Assembly (NCBI GenBank): GCA_036937835.1
Contig: CM072862.1
Coordinates: 21,717,001 to 21,781,000 of the forward strand
Direction: 5' to 3'
Source of the DNA: Pampus argenteus
Taxonomy: Eukaryota; Chordata; Actinopteri; Scombriformes; Stromateidae
DNA length: 64,000 bases
Part shown: piece after piece, positions 43,001 to 51,634 of the stretch
How the letters are laid out: every line of letters begins with the position of its first letter
Position numbering within the stretch: the stretch's first letter is position 1
Program-made: the position numbers and the translations under genes
Notes under the pieces: model-generated
What the model was told of the DNA's origin: nothing
Databases searched by the model: none
What the model saw: the letters and a program-made list of their open reading frames with translations, nothing else

Positions 43001-45079
43001 TGTCTAGTTAACTAAAATAATAATAAACATGAAAACTTTAATCTAAATTAATTTAATAGCTGTTTTAATGTTTTGATTTTTAACTGTTTTGCTATGCGTG
43101 CTTTGTTACCAGGCAGAAAGGCAGTTAAGTAAATGTTTCACATGTTTTTTTTTTTTATGACTAATTCCCATCTGCAGATGTTACAGGTAAACAGAAACAC
43201 ATGTTGCTGTCATGGGTTCAACAGTTTGATCTGCGCAGGCAGACGGCGGCAGCACACCTTTAGCTATAAACCAGGCCAGCTCAGGGCATCAACTGTTCAC
43301 AAAAGTTATTTCCTCTGGCCTGTGGCCTGGCTTCTCGCATGCATGTTGCCTCACTTGAGTCTCTGCTGGACACACACTCAAACACAGACACAACACGCAA
43401 CAGGTTCTGTCCTCTTGACAACACCTGCTCTCCACATGAGCAACATATTCATCTTCGTCTTTTTCCTCCCACTATGATAGAGGAATGTAATGAAACACTA
43501 AGAAACTCCTGACCCGTGACCTTGGCAGAATAATGCTAAGCCAGTGGGTTAAAGCGGTTGGAGAGCGATAAAAAAAAAAAAAAAAAAGGTGGATGGGGTT
43601 ACAGACAAAGACAAATAGAGGAAAAAATGGTGTGAAGCCATAATGTACATCATCACCTAATCATCAAAGCCAGTCTGGTAAAGAGATAGACGGAGAAACT
43701 TACTGGCGAGTTAGCTTCCAGCAGGAATTCATAGGGGTAATGTGTTTGTTCTCCCTCCAACATCAGCTCCTGTGCTCCGCTTCTCCCACCTCCACCATTA
43801 AAAAGACATCCATCCTCACAATGAGACAGAGAGGCAGGCACAGCAGACATTGAGAGACACTGTTATCTAAAAGCCACAGACAGCGGTGCTTTACTTGTCA
43901 AAAATAAAACCACATAGATACATCTCATGGACATAGACAAGCATTGCCTTGTGCACACACACACACACACACACACACAGATTACCTTACATATGACATC
44001 TGCATAGATGAGCCGGTCAGACAAACACACATGAATGATGACTAACTTGTTGATGCCAATAAATGGGTAAATACCACAGAGAGAGAGAGATAATGTTCAC
44101 TGTTGAAAGCAATAGATGTAAACTTGATAAAAAAGATTTTTGTGTTGCTCCATGTTTTGAGAAATCCTTGCATGTAAACTTGTAGATGTGCGTGCGTGTG
44201 TGTGTGTGTGTGTTTGTGTGTGCGTGTGTGTGTATGCACTCTTTTGATTCCATGAACTTGTCAGCCTTTTGTAATAAGGGTTATGAAAATAAAACACAAA
44301 ATACTGGCTATCATTAACGTCTGTCATAACACATGACACAGACATTCCTCTCAGAAGCCAATGAACAGTTGAGTGACTCAGTGTTATGATTATGGCTCCA
44401 CTAAAGCCAGTAGCTATGAGAAGATTAAGCAGGACTTCAGATGGTACCAAAACCAGCGCCGTCCCACAGGGAATTTTTATTTGGCCTTTCCTTGGAAGGA
44501 GATCATGAGTCTTTTTTTTTTGCCTGCTTATTATTTTCACTAATTATCATTGCCAATACTAATTGAAGCAGAGCTGATTAGTGTGTGTGTGTGTGTGTGT
44601 GTGTGTGCATGTCTCTTCAGTTTATTACCTGTAATAGATTGTGGTCCGCACTACCCCAGCGTGGAGAAGGCACAGAAGCCGAGCAATGTACTGCTGTGAA
44701 CAGGCACAACAACAACAACATCAACACGTATTTTAGCCACCTAAATAAAGAGAGTGATGTCATTGTGATCACATCAAGTCAAAAATCACTAAAAATGTTT
44801 CACCTGCATGTATTTCTTTTTTTTTCTTATAGTGCAGCGTCTGCCATCAAACTTTTCTTGTGACCAAAAGAAATTAAAATTGTGGGCAGTTCCTGTCACC
44901 ATCGTTCAGCCAATGCGGTTTCACAAGGATCATAGTGACAAACTGACTGATCCCCCCAAACACTGTGACCATAACTAGTCACAGCAGGCGCCTGTCAAGA
45001 TTTAGATTTCTCCACATCCTGAAACTGTGTGTGGTACTGTAGCAGCAGCAGCAATACTCTGTATATAAAGATTTTGGGT

Positions 45080-45094
45080 GGGGGGGGGGGGGGG
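45080..45094. repeat. Poly(G) run
   Basis: 15 consecutive G, preceded by gggt, about 130 bp from the LTR element's left end. It could form a G-quadruplex. Confidence 0.9.
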
Positions 45095-45223
45095 TTGGAG
45101 TTTAGCTAAGGTGTGAATAATGGATTAAATAGTGTATTTGTTTGTTCTTTTTGTAAACTACAAACATTATCACGTCCATCTCCCTACACTGCAGCACTGC
45201 ATTTATTGCATCTTGTGAAGGGC

Positions 45224-45228
45224 TCATT
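45224..45228. repeat. Target-site duplication, left copy (TCATT)
   Basis: Five bases directly before the LTR, repeated exactly at 50759-50763. Five bp is the usual size for Ty3/Gypsy integrases. Confidence 0.93.
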
Positions 45229-45722
45229 TGTAACGGGTGTAATTAGAACCCAAATGCAGCACACGCAGGAATCAGTCTCTCTGGGCACAGGGAAAGTCTG
45301 GGGCCTTAGGCTGGGAACACCAGTCCAGCAGGCAGGTAGGCAGGAGTTGAGGCAGACGTACCAGGAGCTAGCCACCAGTAGCTGGGCCGACACCAGCTGG
45401 CAGAATCCAGAGAGATCAGAAGCTCGTGGTCGAAGACAGAAGGCAGGGTCGGTTACCGGGAGTACAGCACACAGGTTGGTCCAAGGCAGGCAAAGTCGGC
45501 AGCGGGAGATCAATCCGAAGAAGAGTGCTGGAAAGTCTTGCAGGAGCATGTAGAACAATCTGACAGAGAGTGAGTGAGCAGGGAGAGCTTAAATCCTAGC
45601 TTGATTGGTGATGGGAAGCAGGTGAGGGGAGTAGGTCTGATGAGGGGGGCGTGGCTGGCAGGTGAGTGGAGAGGGAATGGAAAATTACTTAGAGGTAGGT
45701 GAAAGGGGGGCAGACTGTGACA
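45229..45722 (-). repeat. 3' LTR (494 bp)
   Basis: Same length as, and by eye identical to, the LTR at 50265-50758. On the element strand it starts TGTCACAG and ends CGTTACA. Predicted signals match the other LTR (TATA-like at 45594-45588). Short ORFs on either strand in it are shadows. Confidence 0.96.
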
Positions 45723-45734
45723 GAACCTCCCCCT
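45723..45734 (-). promoter_or_regulatory. Polypurine tract of the LTR element
   Basis: On the element strand GAGGGGGAGGTTC directly abuts the 3' LTR. This is where plus-strand DNA synthesis is primed in LTR elements. Confidence 0.8.
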
Positions 45735-45804
45735 CAAGGGACGGCTCCTGACGTCCTTAAAGATGAATTGCTGAGTCGGGAGGGTGGCGAGGGCCCGGAG
45801 GAGG

Positions 45805-48800
45805 TTAATATTCCTCTGAAAGCACCATGTCCTCCTCCTCCCCTGCTTCAGAAGGTGCCTCCTCCTCCGAAGGGGTTTCCTCATACTCAGAGTTGTGGTC
45901 AGAGACCTCGGGTGAACAGGGAGGCGGACTGGTAGTACTCCTAGAGGGTCTCGAGGACCTAGCCGGTTGATCTGGGTGACATCGATGAAACTCCCTGATG
46001 AGGGAAGCATCCAAAATATGCCGTGCAGGGACCCAGGACCTTTCCTCAGGACCATACCCCTCCCAATCCACCAGGTACTGGAGACCCCTTCCCCGGCGAC
46101 GGGAACGAAGGAGACGACGGACGGTGTAGGCGGGACCCCCATCGATGATGCGGGGTGGGGGCGGGGGAGCAGCAGCGGGGACCAGGGGGCTCTCACGGAC
46201 GGGTTTGACCTTGGACACATGGAAAGTGGGGTGGACCCGCATGGACCTGGGTAGCTTGAGCCTCACTGCCGCAGGGTTGATGACCTTTTGAACCTCAAAA
46301 GGTCCAATAAATCTGGGAGCCAACTTCTTCGATTCTACGCGTAAGGGTAGATCCCGGGTAGACAACCACACCTTCTGGCCAACTTGAAAAGTCGGAGCTT
46401 TAGATCGACGACGGTTGGCCGTGGTGGAGTAGCGGTCGGTGGAGCGAAGAAGGGTGGTTCGGGCCTGAGTCCAGGTCCTGCGGCAGCGACGGATGAAGGC
46501 TTGCACTGATGGGCAGGAAACCTCCTTCTCCAGGGCGGGAAAGAGTGGGGGTTGGAACCCGTAGGCACACTGAAATGGAGAGAGTCCAGTTGCAGAGCTG
46601 GTCAGGGTGTTATGGGCGTATTCCACCCACAGAAGCCGCTGGGACCAGGATGAGGGGTTTTGAGAGACCATGCAGCGTAAAGCAGTCTCCATCTCCTGAT
46701 TCATCCTCTCAGACTGGCCGTTGGACTGGGGGTGGAACCCGGATGACAAACTGACGGTGGCCCCTACCAGCGTGCAGAACTCCCTCCAGAAAACGGAGGT
46801 GAATTGGGGCCCCCGGTCGGAGACCACGTCAGTAGGGAAACCATGCAGTCGGAACACATGTAGCAGAACCAGTTCAGCTGTCTCCTTGGCTGAGGGAAGC
46901 TTGGGCAGGGGCACGAAATGTGCCATCTTGCTGAACCGATCTACCACTGTGAGAATAGTGGTGTGGCCGTTGGACAGTGGCAGACCGGTAACAAAGTCTA
47001 GGGAGATGTGGGACCAGGGCCGGTGGGGCACTGGCAACGGATGCAGGAATCCAGCAGGGGCCTTGTGTGAGGGTTTGTGCTGGTTGCATACTGGGCAGGC
47101 GTTCACAAACTCCCGGGTGTCTTCGGCCAGAGTCGCCCACCAAAATCTTTGCTGCACCACCTCTTTGGTCCGCTGGATCCCAGGGTGACAGGTGAGCAGG
47201 GAGTTGTGGGCCCACTGGAGGACGTCGGACCGTAGGGGAGCGGGGACGAACAGGCGGTTAGGAGGACATGAGCTTGGCCCAGGCTGATCTTCTAAAGCTG
47301 CCTTAATTCTTTCCTCCACCTCCCAGCTGAGTGATGCTATCAGACTAGAGGAGGGGAGAATGGTGTCGGAACTGGCAGCCGAGTCCTCCTCTCTCAAAAA
47401 CTGCCGGGACAGGGCATCAGGCTTCACGTTGCGGGACCCCGGCCGGTAGGAGAGGGAAAAGTTAAATCTGGTCAGAAACAGAGCCCATCTGGCCTGTCGG
47501 GAGTTCAGCCTCTTGGCTGACCGAATGTATTCCAGATTCTTGTGGTCAGTCCAGACCAAAAACGGCATTGCAGTTCCTTCCAGCCAGTGACGCCACTCCT
47601 CCAGAGCCAGTTTGACTGCCAGAAGCTCTCGATTGCCGATGTCGTAATTCCTCTCAGCTGGGATCAGTCGTCGGGAGAAGAAGGCGCATGGATGGAGCTT
47701 CTGGTCTTTGGCTGACCGCTGGGAGAGCACCCCTCCTACTCCCACGTCAGAGGCGTCCACCTCCACCACAAATTGCCTTTCTGGGTCAGGCATTTGGAGG
47801 ATAGGGGCTGACGTGAACCTGGCTTTGAGGGACCGGAAGGCCTCATCGGCTGCGGATGACCACTGGAAGGGCACCTTGGAGGAAGTCAGAGCCGTGAGAG
47901 GAGCGGCTACCATGCTGTAACCCCTGATGAACCTCCGGTAAAAGTTGGCGAAGCCCAGGAACCGTTGCAGTTGTTTGCGAGAGTCAGGAGTGGGCCAATC
48001 TGAAACAGCTGACACCTTGGCAGGGTCCATCTGGATGCTCCCAGGACCCACGATGAAACCCAAGAAGGACACAGACGAGCAGTGAAACTCGCACTTCTCG
48101 GCTTTGACAAAGAGAGAGTTCTCAAGGAGCCGCTGGAGAACTGCCTGGACGTGGTGGACGTGTTCCTCCTTGGTCTTGGAAAAGATCAGTATGTCATCCA
48201 GGTAAACAAACACGTACTTATTCAACATGTCCCGGAGCACGTCATTAACCAGGGCCTGGAAGACAGCAGGGGCGTTGGTGAGGCCGAAGGGCATGACTAG
48301 ATACTCGTAGTGTCCAGTGGGGGTGATGAAGGCTGTCTTCCACTCATCCCCCTCCCGGATGCGGACCAAATGGTAGGCGTTGCGAAGGTCCAATTTGGAA
48401 AATATGGTGGCCCCCTCCAGGAGCTCAAAGGCAGAGGAGATGAGAGGGAGGGGGTAGCGGTTCTTTACAGTTATGTCATTCAGGCCTCGATAATCAATAC
48501 AGGGCCGAAGAGATTTATCTTTCTTCTGGACAAAGAAGAAGCCAGCACTAACAGGGGACGAGGAGGGACGGATAATGCCTGCTGCCAAAGAGTCATTAAT
48601 GTAGGTCTCCATGGCCTCCCTCTCCGGAGCTGACAGTGAGTACAGGCGCCCCCTAGGAGGAGTAGAGCCGGGGTGCAGGTCGATGGCACAGTCATATGGC
48701 CGGTGTGGGGGCAATGAGGTTGCCTTAACCTTGCTGAAGACCTCCCTGAAGTCATGGTATTCCACCGGCACCCCTGACAGGTCAAGCAGAGGACTGGGAC

Positions 48801-50247
48801 ATCGGGACCGCTGGGGAGCAGCTGCTTGTTGGAGACACACTTGATGACAAGATGACCCCCACCCCAGGATTGACCCCGTCGCCCAGTCGACATGAGGGTT
48901 ATGGCGACGGAGCCACGGGAATCCCAGGATGAGAGGGATTCGGGGAGACTGCAGAATGTGAAACTGGATTGTCTCATGGTGGTTACCGGACATAAGCATG
49001 CGGATGGGTGTGGTCTGGTGAGTCACTTTCCCCAGGAGATGACCATCGAGGGCATTGACAGGAACCGGGGCAGGCAGTGGTATGCAGTTGATGCCTAGTT
49101 GCTGGGCCAGGTCCTTATCGATGAGGCTGACATCAGAACCAGAGTCAATGAAGGTGGCGAGGGTTTGGGAACCCTCCGCCAGTAACAGCTGAACATGGCA
49201 TAAGGATCGTTTTCGGAGGAATAGCTCAGAGGGACGACTCACCAGTACTTCCCCCTCTACTTTTGCTGGACACTGTGAGATGAAGTGACCTGCTTGACCA
49301 CAGTAGAGGCAGAGTTTCCCCTGGCGACGGCGCTCCCGCTCCGTAGGAGTGAGACTGGTGCGGCCCACCTGCATGGGTACGGCCTCTCTTCCCTGACCAC
49401 TAGAGGTACCCAAAGTCTCTGGAGGAACACGTGGTCGGCCCAGCAGGCGCTGGTTTGCCTGTCCTTGCCGCCTCTCTTGGCGTCTTGCCTGCACGCGGCG
49501 ATCAATCCGGGATGTAAGTTCAATAAGTTCATCCAGAGAAGAGGGAAGGTTGTGAGAGACCAACTCGTCTTTAATGTAGTCCTCCAGACCCCGCAGATAA
49601 GCATCGCAAATGGCAGCCTCGTTCCAGTAACTCTGACGGGCCCTGATGCGGAACTCAATGGCGTAGTTAGCGACAGTCTGTTCACCTTGGCTCAAGTCCA
49701 TCAGACCCCCTGTGACGTCTGGACCGATGGATGCTATGCCAAACACCTTACGAAGCTCCATGGTGAAGGCTTGGAAGGAGGAGCAGGCAGTGGTCTGGCG
49801 TTCCCACTCTGCTGTTCCCCACAGGCGGGCTCGACCTGTCAGGTGGTTGATGGCAAACGCCACTTTGGCCTCCTCTGAAGCGAAGGTCTGGGGCTGCAGA
49901 GCAAAGAGGATGGAGCAGTTGGTGATGAAGGGGTTACAGCCTTCCGGATCTCCAGCGTATCGTTCTGGAGGTCCCACCCGGGGCTCCGGCAGTAGACCCG
50001 AAGGAATGGGAACAGCAGCAGGCGGGGGTGGTGCTGGTGGAGCAGCAGCCGAAGCAGCTGCAGATTGGGTAAAGGCTGCTGCCAGCTGCTGGACCTGGTT
50101 AGCTAGCATAGCTAACCCTTGTGTCTGGTTCCCCGTAGCCTGCTGGATGTCAGCTGTAATGGAGGCGAATCTTTCCTCGTGTTGCTGAAGTGCGTCTTCG
50201 ATCCTCTTGAGCCGGGACTGCGGCGAAGAAGGGTGCGCTGGGTCCAT
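45805..50247 (-). CDS. gag-pol polyprotein of a chromodomain Ty3/Gypsy retrotransposon, 1480 aa, intact
   Basis: One continuous frame encodes all proteins for copying and inserting the element. Order, by approximate residue: Gag with an N-terminal coiled segment and a proline/alanine stretch (1-300); CCHC zinc knuckle CLYCGQAGHFISQC (about 316-330); aspartic protease FIDSGSDVSLID (about 367); reverse transcriptase with VYLDDILIF (about 681); RNase H with VVEVDASDVGVGG and WTDHKNLEYI. Integrase has an HHCC finger ending CPVCNQHK (about 1052), and its DDE residues sit in DFVTGLP (about 1084), SDRGPQF (about 1142) and QSERMNQE (about 1178). Then GPF/Y-type RFIGPFEV, and a chromodomain from YTVRRLL to LIREFHRC (about 1370-1425). 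No frameshift separates gag and pol, as in Tf1. The start ATG is 17 nt past the 5' LTR; tail after the chromodomain is Ser/Glu-rich. Confidence 0.96.
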   Translation of the reverse strand: MDPAHPSSPQSRLKRIEDALQQHEERFASITADIQQATGNQTQGLAMLANQVQQLAAAFTQSAAASAAAPPAPPPPAAVPIPSGLLPEPRVGPPERYAGDPEGCNPFITNCSILFALQPQTFASEEAKVAFAINHLTGRARLWGTAEWERQTTACSSFQAFTMELRKVFGIASIGPDVTGGLMDLSQGEQTVANYAIEFRIRARQSYWNEAAICDAYLRGLEDYIKDELVSHNLPSSLDELIELTSRIDRRVQARRQERRQGQANQRLLGRPRVPPETLGTSSGQGREAVPMQVGRTSLTPTERERRRQGKLCLYCGQAGHFISQCPAKVEGEVLVSRPSELFLRKRSLCHVQLLLAEGSQTLATFIDSGSDVSLIDKDLAQQLGINCIPLPAPVPVNALDGHLLGKVTHQTTPIRMLMSGNHHETIQFHILQSPRIPLILGFPWLRRHNPHVDWATGSILGWGSSCHQVCLQQAAAPQRSRCPSPLLDLSGVPVEYHDFREVFSKVKATSLPPHRPYDCAIDLHPGSTPPRGRLYSLSAPEREAMETYINDSLAAGIIRPSSSPVSAGFFFVQKKDKSLRPCIDYRGLNDITVKNRYPLPLISSAFELLEGATIFSKLDLRNAYHLVRIREGDEWKTAFITPTGHYEYLVMPFGLTNAPAVFQALVNDVLRDMLNKYVFVYLDDILIFSKTKEEHVHHVQAVLQRLLENSLFVKAEKCEFHCSSVSFLGFIVGPGSIQMDPAKVSAVSDWPTPDSRKQLQRFLGFANFYRRFIRGYSMVAAPLTALTSSKVPFQWSSAADEAFRSLKARFTSAPILQMPDPERQFVVEVDASDVGVGGVLSQRSAKDQKLHPCAFFSRRLIPAERNYDIGNRELLAVKLALEEWRHWLEGTAMPFLVWTDHKNLEYIRSAKRLNSRQARWALFLTRFNFSLSYRPGSRNVKPDALSRQFLREEDSAASSDTILPSSSLIASLSWEVEERIKAALEDQPGPSSCPPNRLFVPAPLRSDVLQWAHNSLLTCHPGIQRTKEVVQQRFWWATLAEDTREFVNACPVCNQHKPSHKAPAGFLHPLPVPHRPWSHISLDFVTGLPLSNGHTTILTVVDRFSKMAHFVPLPKLPSAKETAELVLLHVFRLHGFPTDVVSDRGPQFTSVFWREFCTLVGATVSLSSGFHPQSNGQSERMNQEMETALRCMVSQNPSSWSQRLLWVEYAHNTLTSSATGLSPFQCAYGFQPPLFPALEKEVSCPSVQAFIRRCRRTWTQARTTLLRSTDRYSTTANRRRSKAPTFQVGQKVWLSTRDLPLRVESKKLAPRFIGPFEVQKVINPAAVRLKLPRSMRVHPTFHVSKVKPVRESPLVPAAAPPPPPRIIDGGPAYTVRRLLRSRRRGRGLQYLVDWEGYGPEERSWVPARHILDASLIREFHRCHPDQPARSSRPSRSTTSPPPCSPEVSDHNSEYEETPSEEEAPSEAGEEEDMVLSEEY

Positions 50248-50252
50248 TTCTG

Positions 50253-50262
50253 GTCAGATTGT
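50253..50262 (-). promoter_or_regulatory. Primer binding site of self-priming type
   Basis: Two nt inside the 5' LTR end, the element strand reads ACAATCTGAC. It is exactly complementary to GTCAGATTGT within the LTR (50600-50591; 45564-45555 in the other copy), and there is no TGG-type tRNA-complementary site. Tf1 and the vertebrate sushi group prime reverse transcription from the 5' end of their own RNA in this way. Confidence 0.75.
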
Positions 50263-50264
50263 AC

Positions 50265-50758
50265 TGTAACGGGTGTAATTAGAACCCAAATGCAGCACAC
50301 GCAGGAATCAGTCTCTCTGGGCACAGGGAAAGTCTGGGGCCTTAGGCTGGGAACACCAGTCCAGCAGGCAGGTAGGCAGGAGTTGAGGCAGACGTACCAG
50401 GAGCTAGCCACCAGTAGCTGGGCCGACACCAGCTGGCAGAATCCAGAGAGATCAGAAGCTCGTGGTCGAAGACAGAAGGCAGGGTCGGTTACCGGGAGTA
50501 CAGCACACAGGTTGGTCCAAGGCAGGCAAAGTCGGCAGCGGGAGATCAATCCGAAGAAGAGTGCTGGAAAGTCTTGCAGGAGCATGTAGAACAATCTGAC
50601 AGAGAGTGAGTGAGCAGGGAGAGCTTAAATCCTAGCTTGATTGGTGATGGGAAGCAGGTGAGGGGAGTAGGTCTGATGAGGGGGGCGTGGCTGGCAGGTG
50701 AGTGGAGAGGGAATGGAAAATTACTTAGAGGTAGGTGAAAGGGGGGCAGACTGTGACA
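50265..50758 (-). repeat. 5' LTR (494 bp)
   Basis: Starts TGTCACAG and ends CGTTACA on the element strand. It should carry the element's promoter: a TATA-like TTTAAG lies about 29 nt before the GTCAGATTGT segment (50600-50591) that pairs with the primer binding site. Confidence 0.96.
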
Positions 50759-50763
50759 TCATT
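50759..50763. repeat. Target-site duplication, right copy (TCATT)
   Basis: Exact repeat of 45224-45228, directly flanking the 5' LTR. Confidence 0.93.
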
Positions 50764-51597
50764 GCATGGACGGATTTTAGTCTAAATAATGTGATGATGC
50801 AATTAGTACTTTAGTTAATAAGCTTGTTAGTTAGACACACTAAGGATTCCAGTTTACAAAGGGGAGACAAACACACTGTTTAATCCATTCTTTGCACATT
50901 TGTTCTTGTATCTGTGGTTTTTGGTTTTTTTAAACCTCCCAAAACCACAACGACATGATCTGACTCTTCAAATATGGAGGGATGCTTTTACTTTTACTAC
51001 CTTTCCTACTGTGCTATAATGTTGAGAAATCCAACACCTGTTGGGCCTGCCATGCCAGTTCCTAAGATATGTTTGGGCGAGACACATCTTATTAAAACAT
51101 AGTAAGTAAGTAAAGCAAATTCCAATTTAACAAAGAAATACTCCCAATATTACATATCTTAACTGAGTTTGACAGAACCTCTGGGATTAGATCAACTCTA
51201 AAACCCAACATCCCAGCCCTCCTTTTCACTGATTCATATCAGGTTCATTAAGTGGCCCATTTAGCTCAGTGCAGCCTCACGCATGGCTCTTACCATTAAG
51301 TTAATGTGCTTGGTATGTTTTAAACCCCACTCGTGTTATTATTACTGCACCCTGCTGAGTGAAACACCCCTTCCCTCACTTTGTATGATTGGACTTGAAT
51401 TTAAAGTGTTGCTACATGAGCCATGTCATTTTATTTGTTAGTCGGTTAAAAGCATGTTGTGGAAAGGGTTTAACGAGTTATTAGGCTATAGCAACACATA
51501 CCCCTTTCAGACCAGGGTCCGAACGGGGTTATACCCATGTTGATTTTGTGACTAATGTGACACAGAGGTAATGGCTGCAGAACGACATTGATGCAAG

Positions 51598-51600
<3 letters not shown>

Positions 51601-51630
<30 letters not shown>
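51601..51630. repeat. (GA)n microsatellite
   Basis: Perfect 30-bp GA/TC dinucleotide run. Confidence 0.97.

Positions 51631-51634
<4 letters not shown>

Larger units (their letters stand above)
28501..45223. other. Gene-poor 16.7-kb interval left of the LTR element
   Basis: I found no exon with recognisable protein similarity on either strand. Contents: retroposon tail (29560-29708), truncated dispersed repeat (30757-30850), AT microsatellite (30865-30915), GT run (31591-31611), DR1 motif (33541-33553), and CA runs at 33970-33997, 37053-37074 and 43955-43979. GT runs lie at 36917-36936, 44181-44233 and 44580-44607. Some non-repetitive stretches (for example 34.1-34.6 and 37.4-38.1 kb) could be regulatory, but sequence alone does not show it. 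Confidence 0.6.
45229..50758 (-). mobile_element. Intact Ty3/Gypsy chromovirus-type LTR retrotransposon (Tf1/sushi-like), 5530 bp
   Basis: Complete element on the minus strand: TSD, 494-bp LTR, PBS, one gag-pol ORF, polypurine tract, 494-bp LTR, TSD. The LTRs start TG and end CA. The enzyme order protease, reverse transcriptase, RNase H, integrase is that of Ty3/Gypsy, and a C-terminal chromodomain places it among chromoviruses. The priming signal is of the Tf1/sushi self-priming kind. Both LTRs look identical by eye and the ORF has no stop or frameshift, so the insertion is recent and could still be mobile. Its higher G+C stands out against the AT-rich flanks. The insertion lies in the cops2-fgf7 interval and interrupts no recognised gene. 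Confidence 0.96.

Noticed and set aside
45113..45553. 146-aa ORF in the LTR, repeated at 50119-50589
   Set aside because: Lies within the LTR on the strand opposite to the element; an ORF by chance in GC-richer DNA.
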